Part shown: positions 45,205-58,400 of the stretch, piece by piece | How the letters are laid out: every line of letters starts with the position of its first letter | Position numbering within the stretch: position 1 is the stretch's first letter | Assembly: GCA_905221605.1 (NCBI GenBank) | Contig: CAJNDS010000913.1 | Coordinates: 516,836-580,835, forward strand | Length of the DNA stretch: 64,000 nt | Direction: 5' to 3' | Source: Symbiodinium natans | Taxonomy: Eukaryota; Sar; Dinophyceae; Suessiales; Symbiodiniaceae | Made by a program: the position numbers and the translations under genes | The notes under the pieces: model-generated | Told to the model about the DNA's origin: nothing | Database searches by the model: none | Seen by the model: only the letters and a program-made list of their open reading frames with translations

Positions 45205-45800
45205 CAGGACCTGGGCATGGACCTGGGCACCTCGAGCCTGTGCACCTTGAGCCTGTGCATGTGCGGGCACCTGCAAACACGCCTGACCAGGAAGGGCCTG
45301 TGCAGCTTGAACCTGTACATTTGCGGACACTTGCGAGCACGCCTGACCCGGAAGGGCCTGAGTGTGTTGGCACCTGCGAGCACGCCTGACCCGGAAGGGC
45401 CTGTGCCCCTTGAGCCTGTGCCTTTGCTGGCACCTGTAAGCACGCCTGACCCGGAAGGGCCTGTGCACCTTGAGCCTGCGCATGTGCACCTGCAAGCACA
45501 CCTGACCCGGAAGGGGTTGTGCACCTTGAGCCTGTGCATTTGCAGGCACCTGCAAGCACGCCTGACCCGGAGGGGCCTGTGCACCTTGAGCCTGTGCGGG
45601 CACCTGCAAGCACGCCTGACCCGGAAGGGTCTGTGCACCTTGAGCCTGTGCTTTTGCTGGCACCTGCAAGCACGCCTGACCCGGAGGGGCCTGTGCACCT
45701 TGAGCCTGTGCATGTGCAGGCACCTACAGCCACGCCTGCCCCGGACGGGCCTGTGCACCTCGAGCCTGTGCATGTGCAGGCACCTGGTGGCAAGGCTCGT
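45205..45800. repeat. 60-bp GC-rich minisatellite with open frames
   Basis: About ten units of 54-66 bp with the core GGGCCTGTGCACCTTGAGCC, then TGTGCATGTGCAGGCACCTG and CAAGCACGCCTGACCCGG. Because most units are 60 bp long, one plus frame reads as a 20-residue repeat (GPVHLEPVHVQAPASTPDPE) and the minus strand also stays open for more than 240 codons. There is no start context or domain to decide whether anything is translated. Confidence 0.85.
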
Positions 45801-46460
45801 ACTAGCTAGGGGGCGTGGCAATTGCACTAAGCGCACTCCACTGTTGCAAAGAGTTGATACGCTGCACGGGTGGGAGAGGCAGGCTTGCTGCTGGGTGTAG
45901 GGCAGTTATTCGCATCAACAGGCAAAGGGCTGGTGTAAGCCACACAGTGAGCAGCACAGCCCTCACGCATGCAGTGGCTGGTATAGCCACACAGCAAGCA
46001 GCACAGCCACCGCACGCGAACTGGATGCATCAAAGGCCTAACCTTTGCTGCGTTCTCGCTCTTACTAGCAGACAAAGGCCAGCGCAATGCGCAAAGCACT
46101 TCCTTGGCGTTCTCGCTCTTACTAACCAAGGGAAGCGCACAAACAAACAAACACCCACCTTCCCCGTCCACGACGGCAAATCAACACCAGTCTGCGCATG
46201 TGCGGGTACCTGGCGGCAAGGCTCGTACTAGCTAGGGGTCGTGGCACTTGTACTAAGCGCACTCCACTGCTGCAAAGAGTTGATACGCTGCACGGGCGGG
46301 AGAGGCAGGCTTGCTGCTGGGTGTAGGGCAGTTATTCAAAGGCCTAACCTTTGCTGCGTTCTCGCTCTTACTAGCAGACAAAGGCCAGCGCAATGCGCAA
46401 AGCATTCCTTGGCGTTCTCGCTCTTACTAACCAAGGGAAGCGCACAAACAAACATCATCC
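45796..46460. repeat. Tandem segmental duplication (45796-46210 and 46215-46460)
   Basis: The two copies share GCGCACTCCACTG, GAGTTGATACGCTGCACGGG, GCTGCTGGGTGTAGGGCAGT and the run from AAAGGCCTAACCTTTGCTGC to CCAAGGGAAGCGCACAAAC. The second copy lacks a middle part of about 115 bp. Confidence 0.85.
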
Positions 46461-47139
46461 CCGTCCACAACAGCAAAATCAACACAAGCAACATTTAGCG
46501 CCCTCGGCCGGGTGGGCCTGACGAGTGCAGTTTGGGCCAGTCGAGAATGATGCACGGCGTTCAAAAGATAAACATTGATCTTAAACTGCGGCAAAAACAT
46601 GCTGCTATCTTCACATGCACCGCAAAGTTGAAAGGTTTGGTAAAACTCATTCGCGCTTGCAACAGAGTGCAGATACCTTACGCCGAATATCCGTACTGCA
46701 CAATGTGCAAGAGACACCAAAATGAGTTAAACGGAAGGGAGCGGGCGCTTCCAACGTTTAAGAAATTAAAGACGGAAGAGAACGGGCGTTCTCAAATTAA
46801 GAAACGGGTGTTCCCAGCAGTTAAGAAATTAAATGCGATTGAAGTAACTTGCTGAGGGCTCAATTAAGCAGCGCAGAGCCTGCGGAAGGGTTGCAAAATT
46901 GCGTCAACTTGTCCAAGCTCTTTAAGTTGGGCACGTTGGGTTGCACCGACGCCAGAAGTACCCTCTGTAGTTTGGGCGCCACGATCTTGATGCCCAGAAA
47001 TTGAAGTCTAATTCTTCCGTTTGTGCGGTACTCGTAGTGCGCTCATCGAACTTCCACGCTGGTAAAAGTGACTTGATTACATCTGGATTTTCTGCGACGA
47101 CTTTAAGCACTAAGCGCATAAAACACATAGACGTTTGGC
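46461..47139. other. No gene supported
   Basis: Unique, moderately AT-rich sequence. A short reiteration of CGTTTAAGAAATTAAAGACG type lies at 46755-46832. No domain was recognised. Confidence 0.4.
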
Positions 47140-47212
47140 GCCTGCTCTGTTTTACCTTGTGTACGGTCTACTGCGCTGCTGATGTAGTAAAGAGGCGTTG
47201 GTTTAAAAAAAA
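47140..47212 (+). mobile_element. SINE-like 3' tail
   Basis: CTGCTCTGTTTTACC, CTACTGCGCTGCTGATGTAG and TAAAGAGGCGTTGGTTT, then eight A: the same tail as the reversed copy at 42641. The 5' part is not recognisable. Confidence 0.55.
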
Positions 47213-48136
47213 GCAGAGCAAGTGCTTGCGAATTTAAGCAGCACGGTCTGTAAAAGATGTCAAATAAAATAAAAGCATCCGAGCAAAGCCGATCATCGCA
47301 GAATGTGGTGATGGGTAAGCGAAGGAAGATGCCGCGGAAAAGAAAGTTAAGCAAAAGAAGGATGATGCGGATGGCAAAGACATGGATTAAGGTGCTTGAT
47401 AACCTTAAGGGGCAAAGACGATGCCCCACAACCGTTTGACATGGCATTCGAGTTGCCATGGCCCGCCGCCATTGGTTTTTGAGAAGCCTAAGTTAGTGCA
47501 TGCGTTTTTGATTGATGGAAGCAGCAAGGTGAGAATAATTCAAGGTCTGGGTGTGGACGGCCCACTTTGCAAAGATTTGTCTGATTGCTGCCAGCCTTGT
47601 CTTGGTTTGTTTTTTGGAACCTGCGGTTACGTTTGGCTGCGCCGATTTGCCAGCAAGTTAAGTTTGCCAAGGTTAAGTACTGAGAGGGTGAGCCGAAGAC
47701 TGCATTCATTCGTTTGTCACAACAATCTTGGAGATGTTCCAAGACAGCAATTAACAAACATTTCACTTTTTATGCCCGACTGTATGTAGGCTCAAGCACC
47801 GCCTGTGGAACGCCGCAAGTGAAGGAAAAAGTGCGCCAAGAACTTGTGCTAGAAAGGTTAAGATTAGCCTTTAAACTTTTATGTAGCGGAGCTGTTGGCA
47901 ACGGCCAGCAGCCCTGCGAAAGAAGAAGTTCGTTTTCCGGTGGGCGTTATCACCGGAGGAAATTCGGAAAGAAGTCAAGAGGACAGCAAGAGTTAAGGTT
48001 CATTAACTACGCCTTGCTGAAGCTGAAGAAGACAGGAGTTAAGGTTTATTAACTACGCCCTGTTGGATCAGTAGAAAGAAGAAGGTGAAGAAGAAAGAGC
48101 CTTGAGTCTGGACGACTTGCCTAGATCGTCAGAGCA
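47213..48136 (+). other. Leader region upstream of the decayed gag
   Basis: It contains a direct repeat of about 45 bp (AGTTAAGGTTCATTAACTACGCC at about 47991 and AGTTAAGGTTTATTAACTACGCC at about 48036) shortly before the gag ORF. No LTR pair could be matched. Confidence 0.35.
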
Positions 48137-49341
48137 ATGGCGGAACAACAAAGAAACTTTGAAGCAATGCTGGCTGGCATTGGCCAGGCCACAGAAGCTC
48201 TAGGAAGAGTTGCGAGCCAAACCGCGACTCAGCAACAGCAGCTGACAGAAGCGATGCAAAGGCTTGCTGAGGCAGCCAGCCAAGGTGCTGCCCAAGCTGC
48301 GAGAAAATCCCCGTGGAAGGTGAAGGAGCACCAAGGGCGCAACCCTCAGGTGTCCCGTTCGACACCGGAGGAAAGATCTTGAAGCCGCCAGAAGTGTTCA
48401 ACCCGGCAACACTGGAAGAAGAAGTCTCTCAATGGAGTGACTGGAGTTTCGCCTTTAAGAACTTTCTAGCGTTCATGGACTATGAATTCCTCGCAGATCT
48501 GAAGAAAGCTGAACGGATGCACTGGACATCGAGGATGACATCGATGAATTTTATGCAGCGAATGAAGGACGAAAGATAAGAGGAATGAAGCTGTTCTCCG
48601 TCTTGAGCAGCTACTTGAAGAATCGCCCGTTAAAGGTGTTGAGAAGCATCGACAACATGGATGGATTTGAAGTCTGGAGGCGACTCACAATGGAGCTCGA
48701 GCCATCCTCTAGATCTAGAAGTCTGGCAATGGCCCAAGCCTTGGTAGGATTTCCTGCAATGGCAAAGGGAGCTAGCCTGATGGATTATGTCCTCACGTTC
48801 GAGAAGCTGGTCAATGAGTGCGAGAAGTTATCGACAACGAGTACGATGACAACTTAAAGATCGGAACGTTACTGAAGGGCATCCCGCAGAATCTGAAGCA
48901 GCACATCATGGTAGGAATCAATGAGAAGACAAGTTACAATGACTTGAGAACGAAGCTGCTACAGTAGAACGAAGCAACCAAACGTGGTCTGCTGAGAACA
49001 TCCTGGGATCGCTGAGTGTTCAGGCCCCAAGCTCCAAAGAGTACCAAGGACCGATCCCAATGGAGATCGATCGTCTAAAAGGAAAAGGAAAGTACGACAG
49101 GAGGAAGTTCGAGAAAGGAAAAGGAAAAGAAAAAGGAAAGAAGAGAAAAGGCGGAAGAGGAAGAGGTTGCGGCAAAGGCCGTGGCAAAGGACGAGGAAAG
49201 TCTGTGAGGCAAGTGGAGAATGGTGGCTACGGAAGTCAAGGAAAAGGTTCAGGTGGAAAAGGATCAAGATCTGGCGTAGAATGCTACAAATGCGGAAAGT
49301 ATGGTCACTTCGCGTTGGAATGTTGGACATCTACGATCTGA
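48137..49341 (+). pseudogene. Decayed Ty1/copia gag with zinc knuckle
   Basis: In changing frames the plus strand keeps a gag order: a Gln/Ala-rich N-terminus (MAEQQRNFEAMLAGIGQATE), FNPATLEEEVSQWSDWSFAF, FEVWRRLTMELEPSSRSRSL, LMDYVLTFEKLVNECEK, DNLKIGTLLKGIPQNLKQHI, a long Lys/Gly/Arg stretch, and a CCHC knuckle CYKCGKYGHFALEC (about 49280-49321). At least three frame changes and a stop at about 48966 make it non-functional. The gag resembles those of dinoflagellate copia elements and differs from that of element 2. Pol motifs were not found downstream. Confidence 0.7.
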
Positions 49342-50500
49342 TCGAGATGTTTCGAGAATGGGGAAACAAGCCCTACGCAAGAATGGTAAAGACGAAGGAA
49401 GTTCAAGTGTTCGACATAAGTCAAGAAGATAAAGAGCTGAACAAACTGGACGAACACCAAATGTGGTATGAAGACCGACCAGAGACAGGAATAAGAATCC
49501 AAGTCCAACCAAGTGCTCAAGAAGAAGACGACCAGAGGTTAGACAGGAATTGATTGAGAATCCAAGCTCAAGTCCAAGTGTCCAAGAGCAAGCAGGATCG
49601 AGTACAAACGGTTGGCTTTGCCTAAGATCAACTTGCTTCATCTTTCTTCCTTGCCGTTTCAAGATTTTGACTAGGTCATTACGGATGCACAAGGAAAGCA
49701 ATCAGAACAACCGAAGCAAGAACCAACATAACGTTCAAATTCCAAAGATCTGATGGAAGAGTGGTTAAGGTTAAGAACACCGCCGTGTTTGGTTGGTTAA
49801 TCCTGGATGGAACATTAAGTTCCAGAATGTGATAAAGCTGTGAAGCGGAAGAATGGAACGTCGGATTGTATGTCTGAGCGGCAATGGAAAATGGACAAGA
49901 CGAGGTGCCGATTTCTTACCTTAACAAAGAAACTGAAGAACATGAAGAATGGCAAGTACAAAGAAGGTTTACCCAACGGACGGCCAGTGAGAATCGACTG
50001 GGACGTGAACACTACGTACAGCCTTGGAAGACAAAGGAAAAAGCGTTTAAGTACAGAACAACGCTAAGGACCAGATATGAAGAAGAGCAGATAGTCTGGA
50101 AAGAAATGGATTTTTTTAAGTGTGCCAAGGAGTGGAGCGTCAAAGATTACGGAGAGTACAGAAGTCCGTGCAAGAAGAAGAAGACAGAAGAGAAGCGTGA
50201 TGTGGAAATGGAACCACAAGAACAAGAAGATCTATGGAAAGGTAGGTCAAAGATGTTGAAAAGGGATTGAAGAATTGGCACAAGAAGAGAACGATGAGAT
50301 TGAGCAAAAAAATTGCAAGTTTCCTTAAAATGCGAAAGACAGGAAGCAAAGCTTAAATTTGGCAGAGACTGAAAGAAGCTGTAGCGTCAAACAAGATAAA
50401 AGACCATCTTTAGTGCTGGAAGTCCCACTTCTCCAAGGTCTTTGCTATTAGCTTAATGGCAAGACATGGCAGTCTGCTCCACTGTCTAGCACAACTTTGA
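49342..50500 (+). other. Probable remainder of the decayed copia element
   Basis: Short ORFs rich in Lys and Glu (49344-49553 and 49884-50270) without a recognisable protease, integrase or RT motif. Confidence 0.3.
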
Positions 50501-50509
50501 TGAAAAAAA

Positions 50510-50745
50510 AATGTCACGCGCTTGGCCAGATGGGTGTCACGCGCTTTGGGCCTGTGGTCTCTGATGGTCTCCGATCATGAGCACAATTGGGGCCAATTGG
50601 GGTGGGCGGGTGTTCCGATCATGAGCACAATTTGGGCCCATTGGAGCCGGGTGGGTGTCACGCGCTTGGAGGCCTGTGGTTTTATGGTCTTCGATCATCA
50701 GCGCAATTGGCGCCAATTGGGGCGGTTGTGGACACTCCTATGCGG
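50510..50745. repeat. Satellite copies (GATCATGAGCACAATTGGGG family)
   Basis: Three units of about 75-80 bp with the phrases CACGCGCTT, GGCCTGTGG, GGTCTCCGATCATGAGCAC and AATTGGGGCCAATTGGGG. The same satellite occurs at 61613-62075 and, inverted, at 63866-64000. Confidence 0.85.
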
Positions 50746-51340
50746 AGATCAGGTTTCCACTTTCCTGGCAATGTGCCATCGAGCACCTGTGAACAACCTG
50801 GCCTTCACGAGAGCCATTCTCGCCTGTGCTTGGGTTGCTACGGGGTTCTCTGCCTGCACTACCTCCCCCATCGGTAGGTGGCCAAGCGTGATGTGAGCCC
50901 TCACATCTTCTCACCGACGTCTGTCAGTTTGGGCATGGACGGGCTGATTCTGGGTATTGAACCCTCAACTCTCACCGACCAAGGAGATAGTTGCTTGGCC
51001 TTGAGTGCGAAGTTTCGACTGGGGGATTCTCCCGCTTCCTGCGGGGCTGGTGGGGTCCCCGCCTGCTTTGGTTCACCTGATGGCTCTAAGTGGAACGAAG
51101 CAGTCAAGCCTGCTTTGGCCGGCAGACGATCTTGTGAGTTAAAGAACGTTGCGCTTTATGCTCGGAGAGGCTCCACTGGTGAACTCTGTGCTCGGAGCTA
51201 CTCCATGCTGACCACCATGGGTGCCCTGGGCCGGTCTTGCCTGATTGTTCTTGCTGTTAAGTCCCCACTGGCTGACCACCATGGGGCATATGCACATCTT
51301 TCATCCCCCCTTGGGAGTCTGACTTGCAAACATCCTTTCG
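50746..51340. other. Flank of element 2, no gene supported
   Basis: A 166-codon ORF (50878-51378) runs into the LTR of element 2 and has no recognisable domain. It may be remnant coding DNA interrupted by the insertion. Confidence 0.3.
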
Positions 51341-51712
51341 TGAAAAAACGAAGGTCCCTCTGGTACCTTTTCCCTTGAAAGCACGAACCCTGACCTCTCA
51401 CACAAGTGCGGACAGCTCTCTCTTTTTCACAGTCAGAGCCACTTGAGCCAAAAGTCACGAAGTGCACAAACTAAACGAATTCTCTCTTGTGAGCTTAAAC
51501 TCAGCTTCAGAACGAAGTTCCTACACACTGCACACTCACTTTAAATAGCGTATTGGGCAAAAACACACTCGTATGATTTCCTTGGAAATCAACGAGGCAT
51601 AAACCATCGAGGATGGGATCACACGGATTCCCAATCACTCCGAAGCAAAACAAACCTATACAAGCTGATCCAAAACATGACAAAAACATCACTGATCAGC
51701 CACAATCTTCCA
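51341..51712 (-). repeat. Element 2, 3' LTR (372 bp)
   Basis: On the minus strand it starts TGGAAGATTGTGG and ends CGTTTTTTCA. It contains a TATA-like CTATTTAAAG (51548-51539) and TTTTGGCTCAAG (51453-51442), equal to the last 12 bases of the dinoflagellate spliced leader. Confidence 0.95.
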
Positions 51713-52449
51713 CCCCCCGCATTTTGCTGAGGGTTCATGTCAAAGATCTGAAGTCCAAGCCCAGCTCGGCACTTCAACACTAAGGGGATGCCCTGGCCAC
51801 ATTCCCTTGGTGCGTACTCGCCACCAAACGAAACAAACAACACACCAGTCGATCTCTGACATCAAACTTAAAACTCATGCAAGATCCCACCATCAGGCAG
51901 GTTGTCCTGGGTCCACATCACTGGTAACCCAAGAGTTCGTTGTCCAAACACGTGAAAAACGAATTAAACTTGCATCCACCTGCACTGGGGCAGGGTTGTC
52001 TTGGAACGAATCCAAGAGTTCGTGGTGACAAACACGTGAAAACGAATTAATGCAAGCTTCAGATGTTTCCCACTCAGCACTCGACCTTGTCGTGGTACTC
52101 CTCCTCAGTCTCGCATCTTCCAGGTCACCAAACTCACCAACTAGCATCGGCTAGCTGATCCTTCAAGAAAAGATTGGCTTCATAGTTTCGCTTCTTCCAG
52201 CGTACCATCAGCCAAAAACGTCTTCAGAGGTGGCAATCAGACGCCTTGCAGAAGGGGCTATAGAGTCCCTCGTTGAGTTTCATCATCATTTTGCCTCCTC
52301 TTTGCAAACTTCTCATGCACTGAAACAAGGGCTCACACTAACCAGAAAAATCGCGGGCGCTCCATGGCGGCAACGCGGCCATGGCTTCCAAAAAATGGCT
52401 GCGGGTTTCACTCACCCACCCAACCACTGAGATCACTTAGCATCTCAGT
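51713..52449 (-). other. Element 2 3' untranslated region
   Basis: 737 bp between the stop codon and the 3' LTR, ending in the polypurine run. It holds two copies about 90 bp apart (about 51919 and 52010) of a sequence with CAAGAGTTCGT and AAACACGTGAAAA(A)CGAATTAA. A longer minus-strand ORF is absent. Confidence 0.6.
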
Positions 52450-55400
52450 TCATTCTTCATCCTCTTCGCCCTTCTTCTCGCCAGCTCCAGTTGACTCCAT
52501 CAACTTGGCGCGGCGCTCCTTGGCGGCTTCCTTCATCTCCGCCAACTCAGCCGTCCTCGTTTCCATCACCACATCCTGCGAAGATCGGCTAGGCTCAGCT
52601 GGCGTCTCCGCAGGCCTCTCAGTTGGCTGGTCTCCAACCTTTCTCTTCTTCTCTTCCAACATCAGCTCCAAATCGGCAACACTAAAGCTTGCCTTCACAC
52701 GCTCAGCAATCTGCGCGATAGCTGCTGCATCCAACTCAGATGGTACAACTGACACAGGCGAGCGAACCGCTTCGCCTTCCAGCTTTGCTCTCTTAGCAGC
52801 TTCTTCCTCGGCAGCTGACAGGTCGGCGATGCGCTTGCGCTTTCGCTCAGCTTCCTCGAACTCTCGGTCTTGCTGTTCCGCTGCAGCCTTGAGGATCCGC
52901 TTCAGGTCCTTTTCCTCCTTCTCGAGTTTCCCAACATTCTCACCCATGATCCCAAAGGCTTGCTGCCACATGTCGGCAGGCAACGTCAAGTTGAACCTCA
53001 CCACATAGTCGGTCGGCAAGTGCCACTTACACTTGCAGATCCACACAACACCGCTTCGAGTCTCACTCGCAACCACCTTCTTCCAGCTTGCCGCCCTCTG
53101 CGTGTCGGTGATCTCCTCTTTCTTTTTCTCCAGGTCCTCCAAGAATCCTGCAACAGACTCCATCACGGATCTGTAGTGGCTGTAGGCCACAAACGACCAC
53201 TTGGGGACTGGTCTCTCCCTCAGCTCCGGCTCGTGAATCCGAAGTGTATCACACGACAACATCGAAATCACTCGCACTCGCTCCACCAGTTCCTTAAACA
53301 CCAAGGATCCTTCCTTTGCACTTCTCTTCCAGCGCAACACCCATGGGGGATAATACGAGCTCTCAGCTTCATCCTCCATGATCCTCTCTGCTCCCAAAAT
53401 GGGTAGCATGCACAACAGATCCACCATCCGCAAGACTCCGAGGTCCTGGTGCTCACCCAGAAGCAAAACAGGGATTATCCCTTTTCTCTTCAAGTACCTC
53501 ACGAAGCTCAACATCGCCAGGCCACACGTTCCCGGCGGCACTTCCATGTACAGTCCTCCTTCATTCACTGCCATCTCCCAGATGATGGCCTTGCCACCAA
53601 TCTGTCCACGGACATCCAAGATTCCGAAGATCTTCGTGGGTTTCTCCTGTAGCTCACACACCTCCTGGATGGGCTTCACCAGCTTCTCGTATGAGCTTTG
53701 ATAGCGCAACATATCCTTGTCGGATAGCGTGCCTATCACGTCCTTGAGCTCTAGCTCATCCACTGGAGTTCCGCGCCGGCAGATACTCCATGACACATCA
53801 CCGAACCACTTCGGCGGCTCTGGATCCGCCAGCTCCGGAAACACGTCGACCATCCGTTCAATCACCTTCGGCATGGCCTTGGGTTTCGGTGCAGCTTGGC
53901 CTGAGCCTCGGCTTTCACCTTTATCACCCCTTTTTCCAGCAGCTCGGCGCTCCTTCTCTGCCTCTCGGAGATGGAATGCATGGCTTGCATCCGTGCCAGA
54001 GACTGTCACAGTCTGTTTGCACTTTTCGCACTTGGGCTTGCCACTTTCATCCCAGCTCAACCCGGCAGCATGCTCGGATCTGAACAACCATTTGCAAACC
54101 TTACACCAAAAGGGGCTTTTCATCTCAGCACCCTGCTCACCCTTCCTGCTGTCTTCAGCTGCCATTTTCCTGTCCTTCACCAAAGGTACAGGCTCCAGGC
54201 TAGGGCTAGCTTCCGTGGTGCTTGAACCAAAGCTTTTGCGGGTGGACCATAAATCCATTTCTTGAACCTCAGGGGAAGAGTCTTCACGAAGGGTTTCGGG
54301 ACTTCTAAGGTGGAAATTTTCAAAAACTTCACCACACTTTTTCACACTTTTCAACGATCCAACTTGCTCCACACTGCATCCAGTTGCCTCGGCACACTGG
54401 TATGCCTGAACTCCAACCCTTGGTCGGATTCCACAGATCCTCCACACCTGCTGCACATCTTCACCAGGGTATATACCCATAGCTTGCTGGTGCTGACAGA
54501 ATGTCACTTGACTCAAGCACTTTGTAAGAACGTCAGCGATCATTCCCGCTGTCGGGCACCAAATGACCTTCAAGGTCTGAGCTTCCTGTATCCGCTCCTG
54601 AAGATAGCAGACAGCGATGTCTAAGTGGCGAACTCGCCTACTCAACCCACGGTTTAGCAAAACCGCTCTCGCTGAGGAACTGTCAGTGTGCAATCGGATC
54701 GTGACATCTGACTCGGCCAACTGACCGATCAAAGTCGCAAGTCCCTCACTCTCCTGTACCGCAGTCAAGATGGCTCTCAACTCGGCTTCACAAGAACTCA
54801 GCGATACACACCCTTGAACTCGAGAGATTCCCTTGATCAGGCATCCTCTATAAAAGATGGCTATGCCCGACACAGATCTTCGTCCTAACGACGCTTGGGG
54901 TGCCCAACTGGCATCCGCATACACTTCCAGCTGCGCCGGCCCACTGTCCGGTACATTCCCATCAGGGCCAAAGTACTGCCATGCATGGTATTGTCCCTTT
55001 AGGAACCTAATCACTTGTCGCAATGCTTGCTCAAAGCATGCTGTTGGCTTGGACTGTCCTTGCGAAAGAATGGACATCCACCTACTCAGGTCAGGTCTCG
55101 ACTGACCCCACCATGCAATCCGGCCAAGTACTGCTCTGTACCTCGCAGCTGCAGTGTCACTCAACTCAGGATCCGAACCACTTGCTCTGCCCTTCTCGAC
55201 CGTTTTCACGATGTCCGGAGGAGCAGTAACCACCTTCAGGTCCTTACAGAACTCTGTCTCGAACAGGGCATCTAAGTATGCCGGGGGCACTCGCATCCTG
55301 AGATGACTCCCTTGTCTCTCAATCTCTCGCCCCAAAAAGGTGATCTTTCCACCAGTGGAAGTGATTCGACCCGTTTCCTTGATCTTCAACTCTCCGTTCA

Positions 55401-58400
55401 GGGTGTCGGTCACCAACCGAATGGCATCTCTAGTGCCACACAGAATCAAATCGTCCACATAGCACAACATGAGGAATCTTTTCCCTCTCACAGTGCCCTC
55501 GAAGACGGAAGGTTCCGTTGGGCATTGCTTCAACCCAACTTTCTTCACAACTGTCGCCAGCTTCAAGTTCCAAGCTTTGGCGGCAACTCTCAAACCATTC
55601 ATGGCTTGATCCAGAATCATAAACACCGGGACATAATAGTCCTTGCAGGCGGAAACATCCTTGGGCAATTGGATAATCGCCTTCGATCCTTTCGGAAGGG
55701 GGGAATGCAAGAATGCAGTGCTAACATCCAAAGTTGCGACATCCATAGCATCTACCGAAGCAATGGCCAAAAGCGTCCGTAACGCTTCTAAAGAAGGAGT
55801 CGTAGCACTCAGTCCTAAAGATGATGCTGTGCTCCCCTTTGCGATGTCTTGCACCACACACCGAGCTCTCACAGCTTCCTTGCCATTCACCACCTTTGGG
55901 CCTATGACCCATCGGGTTGGGATGATCTTTATCCCATGCTGACGAGCAAACTTCTGAGCCTCGTCTGCTCCAACCACTCTCCCTGCTTTGTGAGCAGTCA
56001 TACTCTGCAGCTCAGTTCGCCGGCCTTCCACTGTTTTATCCACATCTAATGGACATCCATCTATCTCAGACAGAACACTCGTGGGTCTTGCCAGCCAAAC
56101 TTGGGATCCACACACCTTCATGGACTCCGGGAAAGTGCTATTCTTGTTGAGCAGAATCGAATTGGTCACATGTACCAACTTCGGACTCTCGTCACTGCTT
56201 ACCATTTTAATAGGACCTTGAGGCACATCGAGTCTTGGGTCTAAACAAATACGATTGATCAGCCGGGGAACTCGATTGGACTCATCTGGAACTGAGTTCA
56301 CATCTGAAGTTAAACTCTCTAAACGCCGGGGAACTCGACTGGACTCATTTGGAACTGAATCCACATCCATTTGAGGTTTTTCTTCCTCCATTGGGATCGC
56401 TTCATCCTCAGCGGGAGTTTCTCCTTCGAAGTATCCAGGTTCCATTGCCTCATCTGGAATCCCTTGGTAAGGCAAACTTGGATCCTCAAAATCCTCCATG
56501 TCAACATCCACAACTTCTGTCGCAGGTGTTGGGACGCTTTGCCTCTCCTCCAACTTGGGATCTGGTCGACTCTCATAGGTGATCTTCGGGCGTTTCAGGA
56601 GTGAAGGCTCACTTCCAGACTCCATCACCCCCGCATCCTTTGAGCTTCTCTGGTCCATTTTTGGAGTTTCCTCTGTTGGTTCTTTCGATTCCAACCGTTG
56701 TCGTTGAGCTTTCAACCAATCATCATACCGTTTTCGGCATTCAGCATTGTGGTTGGCTTTTCCTCTTTTTGGACCACACGCAGGACAGTTCGCTGTGCCA
56801 CCATGTTCCTTCACCCATGCAGCTGGAGGTCCAACTTTGCTCATGTCTGTGGTCGGTCCATCAGACACTCGGCCCTCAAAGGCCTTGTCCGCTTCACCTT
56901 CAATCCGATCGGGCACACCATCCTCTTTCTCCTTCAGAATCGGGGGAGCCAATGTATCCGATGGATCATGCTCCTTGAGCAAATGTTGACAATGCTCCAA
57001 CCCAATCTTCAACGGAACGATGTGCTTGATGGACTTTGCTCGAAAGTGTTTTGGACAACCATCCACCATGGCACTCACAACATGAGTCAAGCCACCAACT
57101 TCAGGGTACACATAGGCTGCTTCCACAAACCGGGAGAGCGCCGTGGTTTTCATCGAATCCGGTAGCTCAGCCAGAACTGTAGCACCTATCAACGACGATC
57201 CACACTCATGGAGGGATCTCTGTAGTACCAACTCCTGGGGTGATTTCTTCCCATCAAAGGCAGCTGCATGGTGATTGTGCATTGCAGCACAGTAAATCAG
57301 ACCAAACTCAAACGCTCGAGGACTTCTCTTCAAGTCAAAGCCCTGCGCTCGTAGATCCAACCTCACCGTGCTGAACAACTCCTTGAGTGTTCTCACTGCC
57401 CTTTCCACACCACCAACCGCTTCATGTCCCTGCGGAGGTGCTCTTTGGGTCACAATCCTAATCCCCAGATTGGCTCTCTTGATGAGGGCGCTCACCGCTG
57501 TCTCGCTGTCTGTCCTCAACAGTACAGCAGACCCTGCAATGTCCAGTCCGAAAGCATTCATCCAATAACGAATCCAGCTGGAGGTATTGTCAGCATTGGT
57601 CCCTACCAACAGACATCCAATCATTCTGGTTGACATTTCAGTCATGACCAGTACTTTCATGTTGGGAGCCGTCGGCTGGTCTTTCGCAAAAGTACCAGTT
57701 ACCAGGTTGATGAAGCAGAAATCTGCTTGCAACGCCACGGGTCGGTCTTGAGCATCCTTGGTCCGACGATGCTGGGTTGTTCCTCTTGTCATCCGACAAT
57801 GAGGACATTCGGACGAAAAAGGAATGTGGCCTCGCATCCGATGCAGCTCCATTTCTTCTTGCTTTTTCTTGGTCATTGACTGCACTGACTGCATCTGATC
57901 AACCTCCATCGGTCGTTGGCCATCATCCACATCCATGGGTCGAACCTCAGTTCTTCCAAAGGTTACTTTCTTTCGCTTTCCAGCATCACCTTGCAGGTAG
58001 ATCCAAGGACATCCAGCCCAGGATACTCCATATCCCATGACTCCTTTCTTCTCGTGTCGCAGCGAAATCTCTCTTCGAGTGAACTTCACTTCCCAACCAG
58101 TATTCACCATCTGCTCGGTGCTCAAGATGTTGTGAGCCACATCTGCTACAACTCCAGTCACACACACCGATGTCAAACCAAGATACTGCTTTCCTTCATA
58201 CATAGGCAGCAAGGCTCGGATGCGAACTCGCTCGAAGACATTCACCGGGGTATCGTTGGCTGCTGAGTACCTCTCATTAGGTCCCAACGCCTTCCGATCC
58301 AAGATCTGGAACTCATCCAAGTATCTTTTCGCAATCACAGTCACCGATGCTCCTGAGTCAATCAACCACCATTTGCTTGCATCATCCTTTTCCATGCTTT

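Noticed and set aside
44945-45900. Long ORFs of 241-282 codons over the 60-bp minisatellite
   Set aside because: Open on both strands because of the repeat; nothing beyond the repeat supports a gene.
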